A DNA stretch of 64,000 nt from positions 2,790,001 through 2,854,000 of the forward strand of contig NZ_JAGVRK010000001.1 of NCBI RefSeq assembly GCF_018283675.1. Direction: 5' to 3'. Of the stretch, positions 46,014 through 57,346 are shown piece after piece. The notes under the pieces are model-generated. The model was given only the letters and a program-made list of their open reading frames with translations, was not told the origin of the DNA and searched no databases. Each line of letters starts with the position of its first letter. The stretch's first letter is position 1. The DNA is from Metabacillus flavus. GTDB taxonomy: Bacteria > Bacillota > Bacilli > Bacillales > Bacillaceae. A program made the translations under genes and the position numbers.

Positions 46014-46400
46014 TTATCTGATGATGGTGATTCGATCCCTGTTCATCCGTTTTTGAATCGCCCGCAGTATGAACGGTTTAATTCCTTTTCTTGAAACCGG
46101 CAAAAGCAAAAAGAACCCTGCGACATCTGAGATAAATCCAGGAGTCATTAATAAAACGGCCCCGATAAGAATGCAGATTCCATCGATAAGTGCATCTCCC
46201 GGCAACTGTCCTGAATTCATATTTCGCTGGGCCTTTTTCCATGTTTCCAGCCCCTGCTTTCTGGCAAGCCAAGCTCCGCCTAAGCCTGTGGCGGCAATCA
46301 ATAGGATGGTTGGAATCAGCCCCAATGTTCTGCCAGACCATATAAGCAAACCGATTTCAAGAGCAGGTACAGCAATAAGCAAAAGAACAAGCCATCTCAT
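46014..46400 (-). CDS. FxsA-family membrane protein (YtzA-like)
   Basis: 128 residues. Family pattern: short hydrophobic N-terminus (MRWLVLLLIAVPALEIGLLIWSG), a second span (LIPTILLIAATGLGGAWLARKQG) and a third (DGICILIGAVLLMTPGFISDVAGFFLLLPVSR), then a basic C-terminus. FxsA overexpression blocks phage F exclusion of T7 in E. coli; the role in Bacillus is not known. Convergent with ytvI and downstream of pyk. Confidence 0.88.
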   Translation of the reverse strand: MRWLVLLLIAVPALEIGLLIWSGRTLGLIPTILLIAATGLGGAWLARKQGLETWKKAQRNMNSGQLPGDALIDGICILIGAVLLMTPGFISDVAGFFLLLPVSRKGIKPFILRAIQKRMNRDRITIIR

Positions 46401-46425
46401 TTGCCTCGTCTCCCCGGATTTTTGT

Positions 46426-46460
46426 AAAAAAAGAGAAGGAACAGCGTCCTTCCCTCTTTA
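46426..46460 (-). terminator. Terminator after pyk
   Basis: AGAGGGAAGGA and TTCCTTCTCT with G-U pairs, then TTTTTTT on the minus strand. Confidence 0.82.
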
Positions 46461-46464
46461 CTCA

Positions 46465-48225
46465 TTAAATTACGCTTGCATGGCCTTTGTATATAGCACC
46501 GCGAGTGCCATCAACTGTTATTTCCATTCCATCCTCTAAAAGCGATGTCGCATTTTCAACCCCTACAATAACAGGGATTCCAAGGCTAAGCCCTACCACT
46601 GCAGCATGGCTTGTTAAACCGCCTTCTTCAGCAATAAGTGCTGAAGCCTTATTCAAGGCTTCCATCATATCACGGTCTGTTCCTCTGGTAACAAGAATCG
46701 CACCGTCAGTCATTTTTGAAGCGGCTTCCTCTGCATTATTAGCAATGACCACTTTGCCGAATGCAGATTTGCGGCCGATTCCTTGACCTTTAGCAAGAAT
46801 ATCACCGACAATATAAACCTTCATAAGGTTCGTTGTGCCAGCTTCGCCAATTGGCACTCCAGCCGTAATAACGATAAGATCACCATGTTTAACAATACCT
46901 GTGTTAATGGATTCCTGAACTGCATTTTCAAGCATTTCATCCGTTGAACCAGCCTTAGTTCCTGTTTTTGAGAATACTCCCCAAACAAGAGCAAGCTTTC
47001 TGGACACAGACTCGCAAGATGTTACAGCTACGATTGGAGCCTGCGGACGGTATTTGGAAATCATTCTAGCTGTATGCCCGCTTTCAGTCGGAGTCACTAC
47101 TGCACTAACATTCAAGTTCAATGCTGTATGTGCTACAGATTGTCCGATTGCATCTGTAATCGTCATGCCCGTTTGTTCGCGGCGCTTAGACAGCATTCCT
47201 TTATAGTCAAGGGCAGTTTCAGCTCTTGAAGCGATATTGTGCATGGTTTGTACTGCTTCAATTGGATATTGTCCAGCAGCTGTCTCACCGGAAAGCATGA
47301 TGGCGTCCGTACCGTCAAAGATGGCATTCGCTACGTCACTTGCTTCTGCACGTGTAGGACGCGGGTTGCGCTGCATGCTGTCAAGCATTTGAGTAGCAGT
47401 AATAACAGGTTTTCCAAGTGCATTGCATTTTTTAATCAGGTCTTTTTGCACAAGAGGCACTTCCTCAGCCGGAATTTCAACACCCAAATCTCCGCGTGCT
47501 ACCATCAAGCCATCAGAAACCTCAAGGATTTCATCGATATTGTCGACTCCCTCCTGGTTTTCAATTTTTGGAATGATTTGAATATCCGTTGCTTTATGCT
47601 CTTCAAGAAGCTCGCGGATTTCAAGCACATCGGACGCACGGCGGACAAAAGAAGCAGCAATAAAGTCAACTCCCTGCTCGATTCCAAATACGATATCCTT
47701 TGCGTCTTTTTCTGTAATTCCAGGAAGGTTTACACTTACACCCGGAACGTTGACACCCTTTTTATTCTTCAGCGTGCCGCTGTTAAGGATTTTTGTTCTG
47801 ATTTCGCCAGCTGTTTTATTTACTTCAAGAACTTCAAGACCGATTAGTCCATCGTCCAGAAGAATAATGGATCCGGCATGAACATCTTCTACAAGTCCTT
47901 CATAGGAAATCGAGAATTTTTCAGTTGTTCCGGTCACTTCAGTCATAGAAACAATGATTTCTTTGTCTCTTTCCAGCTCAATCGCGCCATCCTGCATCGA
48001 ATGCGTACGGATTTCAGGGCCTTTCGTATCAAGCAGAATCGCAACAGTTTTTCCAGTCAGCCTGGAAGCTTCTCGGATGTTTTTGATGCGGTTTCCGTGC
48101 TCTTCGAAATCTCCGTGGGAAAAGTTAAGACGGGATACATTCATTCCTGCTTCCATCAATGCTGTAAGCTTCTCTACAGATTCACTTGCAGGACCAATAG
48201 TACAAACTATTTTTGTTTTACGCAT
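46465..48225 (-). CDS. pyk: Pyruvate kinase
   Basis: 586 residues. N-terminal barrel with [29 protein letters not shown], the PK signature [17 protein letters not shown] and [12 protein letters not shown]; then the allosteric domain; and the extra C-terminal PEP-utilising-like domain of Bacillus enzymes ([35 protein letters not shown]). Makes pyruvate and ATP from PEP. ATG with AGGAGGAATTATCTGC. 51 nt after pfkA and very likely in one operon. Confidence 0.96.
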   Translation of the reverse strand: MRKTKIVCTIGPASESVEKLTALMEAGMNVSRLNFSHGDFEEHGNRIKNIREASRLTGKTVAILLDTKGPEIRTHSMQDGAIELERDKEIIVSMTEVTGTTEKFSISYEGLVEDVHAGSIILLDDGLIGLEVLEVNKTAGEIRTKILNSGTLKNKKGVNVPGVSVNLPGITEKDAKDIVFGIEQGVDFIAASFVRRASDVLEIRELLEEHKATDIQIIPKIENQEGVDNIDEILEVSDGLMVARGDLGVEIPAEEVPLVQKDLIKKCNALGKPVITATQMLDSMQRNPRPTRAEASDVANAIFDGTDAIMLSGETAAGQYPIEAVQTMHNIASRAETALDYKGMLSKRREQTGMTITDAIGQSVAHTALNLNVSAVVTPTESGHTARMISKYRPQAPIVAVTSCESVSRKLALVWGVFSKTGTKAGSTDEMLENAVQESINTGIVKHGDLIVITAGVPIGEAGTTNLMKVYIVGDILAKGQGIGRKSAFGKVVIANNAEEAASKMTDGAILVTRGTDRDMMEALNKASALIAEEGGLTSHAAVVGLSLGIPVIVGVENATSLLEDGMEITVDGTRGAIYKGHASVI

Positions 48226-48276
48226 GCAGATAATTCCTCCTAGTTCTATTATGGAAACGATACCAAATTGGCTGCG

Positions 48277-49269
<993 letters not shown>

Positions 49270-49272
49270 TTA

Positions 49273-49301
49273 AAGATAACATGAAGGAATTGGCAGTACA
49301 A
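49273..49301 (-). promoter_or_regulatory. Candidate pfkA promoter
   Basis: -35 TTGTAC (49296-49301), 17 bp, -10 TATCTT (49273-49278). Moderate match; no other good pair is found in the 222-bp gap. Confidence 0.4.
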
Positions 49302-49423
49302 ATACAAATCGACTTTTGTCGAAAATTCTTCATGTCTTTCTAACCGTATTCATTATACAATACTTTTTTCCAGAAAGAAAAACTTTGTTGGATATTTTCA
49401 AAATCCTAATTTTAACACAAATA

Positions 49424-49458
49424 GAAACGTGTCCCTTTAGAAAGGGGAGCACGTTTCA
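49424..49458 (-). terminator. Terminator after accA
   Basis: GAAACGTG-c-TCCC pairs with GGGA-CACGTTTC, followed by TATTTGTG on the minus strand. Confidence 0.65.
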
Positions 49459-50436
49459 TCAATGCATGCCAAGCATTTCTTCGGCAAAAGATACCTGGCC
49501 AATTGCCTTGTATTTTTCATAGCGATGTTCAATAAGCATATTCTTATCCATTTTTGACAGAATCTCCATAGACTTGCCCAAATGCTGTTCAATTAAAAGA
49601 GCCTGTTCCTGAAGATTACGATGCGCTCCGCCTTTTACTTCGCTGATAATTTCATCTACGACCCCTAATTTTTTAAGATCCGGTGCTGTGATTTTCATGG
49701 ATTCTGCAGCTTTTTTAGCCTGGCCGGAATCCTTCCAAAGCAGCGCAGCCGCGCCTTCAGGAGAGATAACAGAATATGTGGAGTTCTCAAGCATCAGCAA
49801 ATGATTCCCTACTCCGATCCCAAGAGCACCTCCGCTTCCGCCTTCTCCAATCACGATGCAAATCACCGGGACGGACAGTCCGGCCATCTCAAACAGATTC
49901 CTTGCAATGGCCTCACTTTGGCCCCGCTCTTCTGCTGCTTTCCCGGGATAAGCTCCTTTTGTATCTATAAACGTAATGATGGGGCGTCCGAATTTATCAG
50001 CCTGTTTCATCAGTCTGAGAGCCTTCCGGTATCCTTCAGGATGCGGAGAGCCAAAATTGCGGCGGATATTTTCTTTCGTGTCCTTTCCGCGCTGATGCCC
50101 GATAACAGTTACGGGTGTTCCTTTAAACTTTGCGATTCCTCCGACAATGGCTTCATCATCCCCAAAATAGCGGTCACCATGGCATTCGAAGAAATCGGTA
50201 AAAAGAATCTCCACATAATCCATTGTGGTAGGCCGCTTCGGATGTCTGGCAATTTGCACTCTGTCCCAGGGGCTGATATTGGAGTAAATATCCTTTTCAA
50301 GCTTTTCAAGCCTGGACTCAAGCTTCTCAATTTCAGAAGAAAGGTCAACATCTGCCGTAGCCGTAAATTCTCTCAGCTCCGCTATTTTCTTCCTTAATTC
50401 AATTACCGGTTTTTCAAACTCAAGCTCTCCAACCAT
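49459..50436 (-). CDS. accA: Acetyl-CoA carboxylase carboxyltransferase subunit alpha
   Basis: 325 residues. N-terminal helix ([34 protein letters not shown]), then the carboxyltransferase core with [45 protein letters not shown] and [23 protein letters not shown]. Transfers the carboxyl group from biotin to acetyl-CoA to give malonyl-CoA for fatty-acid synthesis. ATG overlaps the accD stop (TAATG), so translation is coupled. Confidence 0.96.
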   Translation of the reverse strand: MVGELEFEKPVIELRKKIAELREFTATADVDLSSEIEKLESRLEKLEKDIYSNISPWDRVQIARHPKRPTTMDYVEILFTDFFECHGDRYFGDDEAIVGGIAKFKGTPVTVIGHQRGKDTKENIRRNFGSPHPEGYRKALRLMKQADKFGRPIITFIDTKGAYPGKAAEERGQSEAIARNLFEMAGLSVPVICIVIGEGGSGGALGIGVGNHLLMLENSTYSVISPEGAAALLWKDSGQAKKAAESMKITAPDLKKLGVVDEIISEVKGGAHRNLQEQALLIEQHLGKSMEILSKMDKNMLIEHRYEKYKAIGQVSFAEEMLGMH

Positions 50437-51290
50437 TATTGCCTGCCTCCTTGATGAAGATCCAAAATTCTGGAGAGCGTTTCCCTCAGTTCAAGGCGGG
50501 AAACAACTGAATCCAGCTGACCGTGCTTCAGCAAAAACTCCGCTGTCTGGAAATCTTCAGGAAGTTCTTCGCGAATCGTCTGTTCAATGATTCTTCTTCC
50601 GGCAAACCCGATTAGGGCTCCAGGTTCTGCAAGGTTATAATCCCCCAGTGATGCAAAGCTGGCAGAAACTCCTCCGGTAGTAGGATGGGTCATGACCGAA
50701 ATCGTTAATCCGCCTTCATTGCTGAACAGTTTTAATGCAGAGCTGGTTTTCGCCATCTGCATCAGGCTCAAGACCCCTTCCTGCATTCTCGCTCCGCCCG
50801 AAGCGGTAAAGATGATAAAGGGAAGCCTTTCTTTTTTTGCCTGCTCAACAGCTCTTGTTATTTTCTCTCCAACAACTGAACCCATGCTTCCCATCCGGAA
50901 GCTTGCATCCATCACTGCAATCACTGTGCGAATTCCATCAATCGTTCCTTCTCCGGTAACGACCGCTTCATTTTGCGACGTTTTTTTGCGGTCTTTCTCC
51001 AGCTTTTCTTCATAGTCGGGAAAATTCAGCGGATTTTCAGAAATCATTTCTTTATCGTATTCCTTAAACGAATGTTCGTCGAACAGACTCTTAATTCTCT
51101 CTTTAGCATTCATCTGTAAATGATAATCACAGTTCACGCATACCTTCAGGTTTTTATTCAATTCTTTTGTCACTAGAATTTTTTTACAGTTCGGACACTT
51201 CGTCATAATGCCTTCAGGAACATCCTGCCTAGCTTGTTCAGAAGGGACGGAAGCGTATTTCTTTTTCTTTGAAAAAAGATCCTTAAGCAA
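50436..51290 (-). CDS. accD: Acetyl-CoA carboxylase carboxyltransferase subunit beta
   Basis: 284 residues. Zinc ribbon CPNCKK ... CVNCDYH at about residues 32-56, then crotonase-like core with [56 protein letters not shown] and [17 protein letters not shown]-like [18 protein letters not shown]. Beta half of the carboxyltransferase with AccA. Start TTG 51290 with GGGAGG 8 nt upstream. Confidence 0.96.
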   Translation of the reverse strand: MLKDLFSKKKKYASVPSEQARQDVPEGIMTKCPNCKKILVTKELNKNLKVCVNCDYHLQMNAKERIKSLFDEHSFKEYDKEMISENPLNFPDYEEKLEKDRKKTSQNEAVVTGEGTIDGIRTVIAVMDASFRMGSMGSVVGEKITRAVEQAKKERLPFIIFTASGGARMQEGVLSLMQMAKTSSALKLFSNEGGLTISVMTHPTTGGVSASFASLGDYNLAEPGALIGFAGRRIIEQTIREELPEDFQTAEFLLKHGQLDSVVSRLELRETLSRILDLHQGGRQ

Positions 51291-51394
51291 TCTGAGTACC
51301 TCCCTAACGAGTCTTTCTCTTAATCTTAATGATAGCAGACAAGTATTTATATGTTACTTTAGCGAAAAAGATGCGCATTTTATGTAAAACGGTG

Positions 51395-52024
51395 TCATAA
51401 AGAGACATTTTTGTACTTTGTAATCCGTTCGTATGCTTGCAGGACAAGGTTTTTGTTGTTCAGAACGAGTCCTGACATCAGCTCTTCATAGATTGGAATC
51501 GGCGGTTCCTGAAACTTGCTTCCTGCTTTCAGGTAGTCAGCGAGAACCGACCACGTCCGGAAAAGTAAATGGTTTCCAGCCATATGTATCAGTTTACCCA
51601 TAAGCTCCTGGGGATTATTAATCCCTTTTCTGAAATCCTGATCGATCTGGACAAGCTTCTTCTTGTCAAAGGATTGCAAAATTTTCATTAAAGCATGCTT
51701 CTCTATTAACACGCTCATCTCCAGTATATCCTCGATTGACTTTGCATCTTCCAGGACAAAGAGCCCGAGGACGCTGACGAGATGATTTTCCCGAAAATCC
51801 TTTATAAACGTTCCTTCTCCTCTTTTTGTCTCAATGATTCCAAGAAGTTCAAGCGCTCTTAATGCCTCTCTAACAGAAGAGCGGCCGACGTTTAACCGGT
51901 CGGCCAGCTCTCGTTCAGATGGAATTTTATCTCCCGGCAATAGTCCGTCCTTCTTTATAATCAATCTGATCTGCTGAAGGGTCTCTTCATAGACTCTCGA
52001 CTTTGGACCAGGCATATCATTCAC
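51395..52024 (-). CDS. GntR/FadR-type transcriptional regulator next to the malic enzyme gene
   Basis: About 209 residues. N-terminal winged helix (RLIIKKDGLLPGDKIPSERELADRLNVGRSSVREALRALELLGIIETKRGEGTFI) at about residues 15-75, then a helical C-terminal domain, shorter than the usual FCD domain and lacking the clear metal His pattern. Probably a repressor of the malic enzyme gene, whose promoter carries TGGTCTGACCA, the standard TNGTNNNACNA operator. The frame overlaps the malic enzyme stop; GTG 52024 has AAGGA 9 nt upstream, better spaced than ATG 52033. Confidence 0.85.
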   Translation of the reverse strand: MNDMPGPKSRVYEETLQQIRLIIKKDGLLPGDKIPSERELADRLNVGRSSVREALRALELLGIIETKRGEGTFIKDFRENHLVSVLGLFVLEDAKSIEDILEMSVLIEKHALMKILQSFDKKKLVQIDQDFRKGINNPQELMGKLIHMAGNHLLFRTWSVLADYLKAGSKFQEPPIPIYEELMSGLVLNNKNLVLQAYERITKYKNVSL

Positions 52025-52029
52025 TGGAC

Positions 52030-53265
52030 TCATTCCTTGCCGATGATTGCAAGCTGTCTTGTTTTTTCAGCAACCTCTTCAGGGGAAACCTTAATGCGCG
52101 CTACTCCTGTTTCCATTGCAGCCTTTGCTACAGCAGCCGCCACAGCAGGTGCCACTCTCGGATCAAAAGGAGCAGGGATGACATAATCAGGGCGGATTTC
52201 AGATTCATCTATCAAGCCGGCAATGGCTTCAACAGCCGCCATTTTCATTTGTTCATTGATATGAGTCGCACGGACATCAAGCGCACCTCTGAATATCCCT
52301 GGGAAAGCAAGAACGTTATTAACCTGGTTAGGGAAGTCCGAACGGCCGGTCCCGATGACCATTGCTCCTGCTTCACGGGCATCCTCAGGCATAATTTCAG
52401 GAACCGGGTTGGCCATTGCAAAGATAATCGGATTTTCCTTCATGCTTTGAACCATTTCTTTTGATAGGGCGCCTTCAACGGATACACCTATAAACACGTC
52501 CGCATCGGTCATAACATCAGCAAGCGTTCCTTCTATTTTTTCACGGTTCGTAAACTTGGCAACCTGATCTTTCACTTCATTCATTCCTGCAGGACGCCCT
52601 TCGTAGATGGCTCCCTTGGAATCGCACATAATAATATCTCTTACACCATAGCGATATAAAAGTTTAATAATTGCAATACCGGCAGCGCCGGCACCGTTTG
52701 CCACTACTTTAATCGAAGACATTTTCTTTCCGGCAAGCTTAAGTGCATTTAATAGACCGGCAGCTGTTACAATCGCTGTACCGTGCTGATCATCGTGGAA
52801 GATCGGAATGTTTGTCTCTTTCTTCAGTCTTTCCTCAATAACGAAACAATTAGGAGCTGCAATATCCTCCAAATTCACTCCGCCGAATGTAGGCTCAAGG
52901 AGCTTAACCGTTTCAACAATCTGGTCAATATCCGTTGTATTCAGGCAAATAGGAAACGCATCTACCCCGGCAAAGCTTTTAAAAAGAACCGCTTTCCCCT
53001 CCATAACCGGGAGAGCCGCTTCAGGACCGATATTCCCAAGTCCCAGAACCGCTGTTCCATCAGAAACAACTGCCACCATATTGCCCTTCATTGTATAATC
53101 GTACACTTTATTTTTATCATCATAAATTGCTTTGCATGGTTCTGCCACACCGGGAGAATAAGCAAGACTTAAGTCCTTTGCATTTCTAACCGGTACTTTT
53201 GATTTAGATTCCAGTTTCCCCTTGTTCACGCGATGCATATGCAGCGCTTCTTCTCGTAAAGACAA
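52030..53265 (-). CDS. ytsJ: Malic enzyme (YtsJ-type, NAD(P)-dependent)
   Basis: 411 residues. Malic enzyme core KSKVPVRNAKDLSLAYSPGVAEPCKAI, FGGVNLEDIAAPNCFVIEERL, FHDDQHGTAIVTAAGLLNAL and the Rossmann VVANGAGAAGIAIIKLL. Oxidative decarboxylation of malate to pyruvate. In B. subtilis ytsJ is the main NADP malic enzyme; cofactor here is inferred from that. Start TTG 53265 with GAGGAG 8 nt upstream. A GntR-type operator overlaps its leader, and the regulator gene follows directly, so a feedback pair is likely. Confidence 0.9.
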   Translation of the reverse strand: MSLREEALHMHRVNKGKLESKSKVPVRNAKDLSLAYSPGVAEPCKAIYDDKNKVYDYTMKGNMVAVVSDGTAVLGLGNIGPEAALPVMEGKAVLFKSFAGVDAFPICLNTTDIDQIVETVKLLEPTFGGVNLEDIAAPNCFVIEERLKKETNIPIFHDDQHGTAIVTAAGLLNALKLAGKKMSSIKVVANGAGAAGIAIIKLLYRYGVRDIIMCDSKGAIYEGRPAGMNEVKDQVAKFTNREKIEGTLADVMTDADVFIGVSVEGALSKEMVQSMKENPIIFAMANPVPEIMPEDAREAGAMVIGTGRSDFPNQVNNVLAFPGIFRGALDVRATHINEQMKMAAVEAIAGLIDESEIRPDYVIPAPFDPRVAPAVAAAVAKAAMETGVARIKVSPEEVAEKTRQLAIIGKE

Positions 53266-53295
53266 TACTCTCACTCCTCATCAAATTCCAATGCA

Positions 53296-53308
53296 GTGGT
53301 CTGACCAC
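53296..53308. promoter_or_regulatory. GntR/FadR-type operator upstream of the malic enzyme gene
   Basis: GTGGTCTGACCAC is a perfect palindrome fitting TNGTNNNACNA, about 16 bp downstream of the -10 and 31 bp before the start codon. Confidence 0.8.
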
Positions 53309-53323
53309 CTATGTAATATAAAA

Positions 53324-53352
53324 ACTATAACACATGCAAGTAAGGCAGACAA
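53324..53352 (-). promoter_or_regulatory. Promoter of the malic enzyme gene
   Basis: -35 TTGTCT (53347-53352), 17 bp, -10 TATAGT (53324-53329). The -35 lies inside a hairpin (AAGGCAGRCAAAA type, 53342-53371) that follows dnaE and may be its terminator. Confidence 0.6.
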
Positions 53353-53373
53353 AAAGAATTTTGCCTGCCTTGC

Positions 53374-56300
53374 TCATTCTTTCAGTACAACATGATCTTC
53401 ACCCAGGAGAGCTTTCAGCATCCCAATGCATTCTTTTGAGGCTGCAGCAGTTTTGTAACCGTTCAGCTGGACGGTTTTTTTATCTTCAGGGTTGAAAAGA
53501 TATACCGGCGTGTTCCCTTTATGCTTTCCGAGTACTTCCCTAAGCATGGCCATTCTCTCGGCACTCCTGTCCATGTTTTCAATTTTCAGGAATAATGTCC
53601 CCGCTGATACCGGCTTTCTGACGTCCTTTAAAGGCTCCGCTTTTTGCAAAATAAACTGAACGGAATCATCACGCAGCTCTGCTTTTCCTTCCGCGAACAA
53701 AAGTGTTCCCTCTTTGATGATTTCCGAAAGCTTCGTATATTGGCCGGGAAAACAAACGCCTTCCGCATCTCCTGTTTCGTCACTCAACGTAAGGAAAGCC
53801 ATGAGGTCCCCTTTTTTTGTACGGATCGTTCTGACTTTTGATAAATAGACACCCGCTCGGATATACGACCCTGCTTTTCTCTCAATCTGATCGAGCTTGA
53901 CCGTCTTCAGAGCTTCCAGGATTTCTTTATAACTGCTGACAGGGTGATCAGAAAAATAAAATCCCAGCGATTCTTTTTCGAATTGAAGCTTCTCGGCAAT
54001 AGTGAACGGTTCTACTTCAATGTATTTGGGCTTGAGTGTAAATTCGTCTTCAAATCCCAAATCCATCTGGCCATCCCCTGAATCAGGCCTCATCAGTTCG
54101 GCATGCTCAAGCGCCACATCCAATGTCGCAAGCAGCGATTCCCTGCCGATTTTGAATTCATCAAATGCCCCTGAGAAAACAAGTGCCTCAAGGGTTCTCC
54201 TATTCGCTGTTTTTGCTGAAACTCTCAAGCAAAAATCAAAAAGGTCCGCAAAAGGCTTTTGCTGTCTTGCTCTAAAAATATCTTTCACAGCAGCAACCCC
54301 AACATTTTTAATGGACGAAAGGCTGTACCTGATTGCTCCGTTTTCAAGCTTAAATGGCACCTCACTCCTATTGACTGACGGGGGCAGGATGGTGAGCCCT
54401 TTGCCGCGTGCTTCTTTCACATATTGTGCAATTTTCTCATCGTTCCCAATTGAGCTGGTCAGCAGGGCGGTCATGAAGGCAGAAGGAAAATGAGCTTTTA
54501 AATAGGCAAGCTGGAACCCGATCATACTGTATGCAAAGGCATGGCTCCGGTTAAATCCGTAATCAGCAAACCGGACGATAAGATCATATACTTCATTCGC
54601 AGTTTTGGCTGAATATCCTTCCTTCGTGCAGCCATCCACAAAGTGCTTTCTTTCTTCGTCCAAAACACTTTTCTTCTTTTTCCCGACCGCTCTTCTAAGC
54701 AAGTCGGCATCCCCCAATGAAAACCCGGCCATTAGTGAAGCAATTTCCATGATTTGCTCCTGGTAGACAATAACCCCATAAGTAGGCTCCAATAGCTCCT
54801 TTAAATCAGGGTGCGGGTAGGCAATCGGTGCATTTCCATGCTTTCTTTCGATATAATTCGGAATATTTTCCATTGGACCCGGCCTGTACAGAGCGTTAAC
54901 GGCGGCAATGTCTTCAAGGCTTTCAGGTTTCAGCCTCCTAAGCACGCTCCGCATTCCTTCTGACTCCAGCTGGAAAACCCCTGTTGTATCCCCCTCGCTC
55001 AGCAGCTGAAAGGTTTTCAAATCATGATAGTCTATTTTTTCAAATGAAGGAGCGGTCCCTGTTTGAGCCTTGACCATTTTTACAATGGATTCAATCAGCG
55101 ACAGGTTTCGTAGGCCTAAAAAGTCCATCTTTAGCAGACCTAGCTCTTCCAGATGATCCATTGAATATTGTGTTAAATACACATCCTGGTGGCCTTCTCT
55201 CAGCGGAACCACCGCAGTGAGCGGATCCTCACTGAATACAACGCCTGCAGCATGAGTGGAAACATGCCGCGGCAGTCCCTCAATTTTCGAGGCGATTTCG
55301 ACAATCTTTGCAGCTGCCGGAGAATTTTGTACTTCCTTCAAAAAGGCCGGAGACTCTTTTAATGCTTTCTCAAGCGTTACTCCAGGGCCTGAGGGAACTT
55401 TTTTCGCAAGCTGATCCGCCTCTTTTGGAGAAATCCCCATAACTCTCGCTGTATCCCTTATAGAGGCGCGGGCAGCGAGTGTACCGAACGTTATGATTTG
55501 CGCGACATGGTTCGAGCCATACTTTTCAGCCACGTACCCAATGACTTCATCTCTTCTCGTATCCGGAAAATCAATATCGATATCCGGCATGCTGATTCTT
55601 CCCGGATTCAAAAATCGTTCGAATAGCAGCCGGTGTTTTATCGGATCGACATCCGTAATTTTCAGTACATAGGCAACGAGTGAACCCGCTGCAGATCCCC
55701 TGCCCGGTCCTGTCAGAATACGGTTTTCATGGGCAAACTTCATAAAATCCCATACGATTAGAAAATAATCGCTGAAGCCCATTTTCTTAATTACATCAAG
55801 TTCATAGGTAAGCCGGCGGTACACGTCTTCTCCCGGTTCCGGGAAACGCTTTTTCAGCCCTTCCAGGCAAATTCTCTCCAAATACTCATCAGCAGGCTCT
55901 CCTCCAGGTGCGGGGAACGACGGAAGCCTCGCTTTACCAAGTCCCAGTTCTACATGGCATCGATCCGCAATCTTAAGTGTATTCTCAAGAGCTTCAGGCA
56001 GATCGCTGAAAAGCCCGGCCATATGTTGTGCTGATTTAAAATACCTCTCTTTAGAGGCGTCCGATGAATCCTCGTTCAGCTTTTCGCCATTTTGAATAGC
56101 AATCAGGCTTTGATAAGCGAGGTAATCTTCTTTTTCCAGATAATGAACATCATTCAGCGCGGCCAACCCCGCTCCGGCTGATGCGGAAACCTTAAGAATG
56201 TACTGATTCAGACTCTTCTCTTCTTCCGTCTGTTCGGTTTTTTGGATACCAAGAAAGAAGGAATCTGCGCCGAATAACTCGAGGTAATGAGCAGCAGCAC

Positions 56301-56739
56301 GTTCCGCCTCCTCTATCTCTCCGTTCTCAAGAAGTGTTTCAATCCAGCCTTCTTTGCCTGGAGAAATGGCAATAAGCCCTTCACGATAGCTTTTCATCCA
56401 TCGATCGGGTATTCCATCAGGTGACTTCGTTTGAAGAGCACTACTGATTTTCAGCAAATTTTGATAGCCTTTGAAGTTTTCGGCAAGAAGAATGAGCGGG
56501 TATCCTTGGGGAATGGTTTCATCTTGGGGAATAACATCAGCGGTTAAGCCGAATATCGGTTTGATTCCGTTATTTTTGCACTGTTTATAAAAGGCGACTG
56601 CTCCGTACATAACGCCTTGGTCGGTTAATGCAAGCGTCTTGAAATGAAGCTCCGATGCTTTTTGGACGAGCCGGTCCAGGCGCACAGAACTATTCAGCAA
56701 ACTGTAGGAACTTTGTAATTGGAGGTGAACAAACGGCAT
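53374..56739 (-). CDS. dnaE: DNA polymerase III subunit alpha (DnaE)
   Basis: 1121 residues. PHP domain at 1-270 (FVHLQLQSSYSLLNS, LALTDQGVMYGAVAFYKQCK), polymerase core with GPGRGSAAGSLVAYVLKITDVDPIKHRLLFERFLNPGR and the acidic PDIDIDFPD motif near 385, FNRSHAFAYSMIGFQLAYLKAHFP, HhH region, and an OB fold near residues 985-1070. In Firmicutes DnaE is the second replicative polymerase, extending primers before handing over to PolC. Length normal. Confidence 0.96.
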   Translation of the reverse strand: MPFVHLQLQSSYSLLNSSVRLDRLVQKASELHFKTLALTDQGVMYGAVAFYKQCKNNGIKPIFGLTADVIPQDETIPQGYPLILLAENFKGYQNLLKISSALQTKSPDGIPDRWMKSYREGLIAISPGKEGWIETLLENGEIEEAERAAAHYLELFGADSFFLGIQKTEQTEEEKSLNQYILKVSASAGAGLAALNDVHYLEKEDYLAYQSLIAIQNGEKLNEDSSDASKERYFKSAQHMAGLFSDLPEALENTLKIADRCHVELGLGKARLPSFPAPGGEPADEYLERICLEGLKKRFPEPGEDVYRRLTYELDVIKKMGFSDYFLIVWDFMKFAHENRILTGPGRGSAAGSLVAYVLKITDVDPIKHRLLFERFLNPGRISMPDIDIDFPDTRRDEVIGYVAEKYGSNHVAQIITFGTLAARASIRDTARVMGISPKEADQLAKKVPSGPGVTLEKALKESPAFLKEVQNSPAAAKIVEIASKIEGLPRHVSTHAAGVVFSEDPLTAVVPLREGHQDVYLTQYSMDHLEELGLLKMDFLGLRNLSLIESIVKMVKAQTGTAPSFEKIDYHDLKTFQLLSEGDTTGVFQLESEGMRSVLRRLKPESLEDIAAVNALYRPGPMENIPNYIERKHGNAPIAYPHPDLKELLEPTYGVIVYQEQIMEIASLMAGFSLGDADLLRRAVGKKKKSVLDEERKHFVDGCTKEGYSAKTANEVYDLIVRFADYGFNRSHAFAYSMIGFQLAYLKAHFPSAFMTALLTSSIGNDEKIAQYVKEARGKGLTILPPSVNRSEVPFKLENGAIRYSLSSIKNVGVAAVKDIFRARQQKPFADLFDFCLRVSAKTANRRTLEALVFSGAFDEFKIGRESLLATLDVALEHAELMRPDSGDGQMDLGFEDEFTLKPKYIEVEPFTIAEKLQFEKESLGFYFSDHPVSSYKEILEALKTVKLDQIERKAGSYIRAGVYLSKVRTIRTKKGDLMAFLTLSDETGDAEGVCFPGQYTKLSEIIKEGTLLFAEGKAELRDDSVQFILQKAEPLKDVRKPVSAGTLFLKIENMDRSAERMAMLREVLGKHKGNTPVYLFNPEDKKTVQLNGYKTAAASKECIGMLKALLGEDHVVLKE

Positions 56740-56821
56740 TTTAATCCCATCCTAACGGCATTCATTATTTTCATTATAGAACAAGCGTGCGCTCTTCACA
56801 AACTTCATTCCTTGAAAAAGT

Positions 56822-56955
56822 CTGTGTTAAACGATGCAATAAATTTTTAAACACCTGCTGACTGCAGCATAATACTCGAGTCTTCTGAGGAATAGCGGAT
56901 CAGGCAAAACCCCGCATGAGCAAAGTGAACCCCTGCAGCAGAGCATGCTCAAAAA
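56822..56955. repeat. Degenerate copy of the GC-rich repeat
   Basis: TTAAACGATGC, TTTTTAAACACCTGCTGACT, GAGTCTTCTGAGGAATAGCGG, CAGGCAAAACCCCGCATGAG and CCTGCAGCAGAGCATGC align, block by block and in order, with the 22.7 kb copy, at much lower identity. Fills most of the dnaE-ytrH gap. Confidence 0.6.
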
Positions 56956-57013
56956 CGCTTGAACATACTTTGAACTGTCTGTCCATATATTGAAGCGAGG
57001 GGATGATGAACGT

Positions 57014-57346
57014 ATGGAAAAAGCATTTTTGCCTGCTTTTATTGATAGCTATTTCATTGCTCTGGGGGTGCTCTTAGGGGGAAGCATCATTGGAGGGATC
57101 GGTGCTTATTTATCAGGCGAACCCCCGATGACGACCATTGTTGAATTTGCCAACCGTCTGAAGATCTGGGCTCTAGTCGCGGCAATCGGCGGAACATTTG
57201 ATGCCTTTTACAGCTTTGAACGCGGACTGTTTAACGGAGAGACTAGGGATATTTTGAAACAAGTCATGCTGATTGTTTCTGCTATGGGCGGAGCCCAGAC
57301 AGGCTGGATTATCATAACCTGGCTTACACAGGAGCATCTTTCATGA
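57014..57346 (+). CDS. ytrH: Sporulation protein YtrH
   Basis: 110 residues with three hydrophobic spans (about 8-35, 52-68 and 80-103). Conserved FIDSYFIALGVLLGGSIIGGIGAYLSGEPP. In B. subtilis ytrH-ytrI are mother-cell genes of sigma-E needed for efficient sporulation. ATG 57014 preferred; GAGGGG lies 11 nt before it. CATATATT at 56984-56991 with ACATACT 14 bp before resembles a sigma-E promoter, but its predicted start would fall in the ribosome binding site. Confidence 0.87.
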   Translation: MEKAFLPAFIDSYFIALGVLLGGSIIGGIGAYLSGEPPMTTIVEFANRLKIWALVAAIGGTFDAFYSFERGLFNGETRDILKQVMLIVSAMGGAQTGWIIITWLTQEHLS

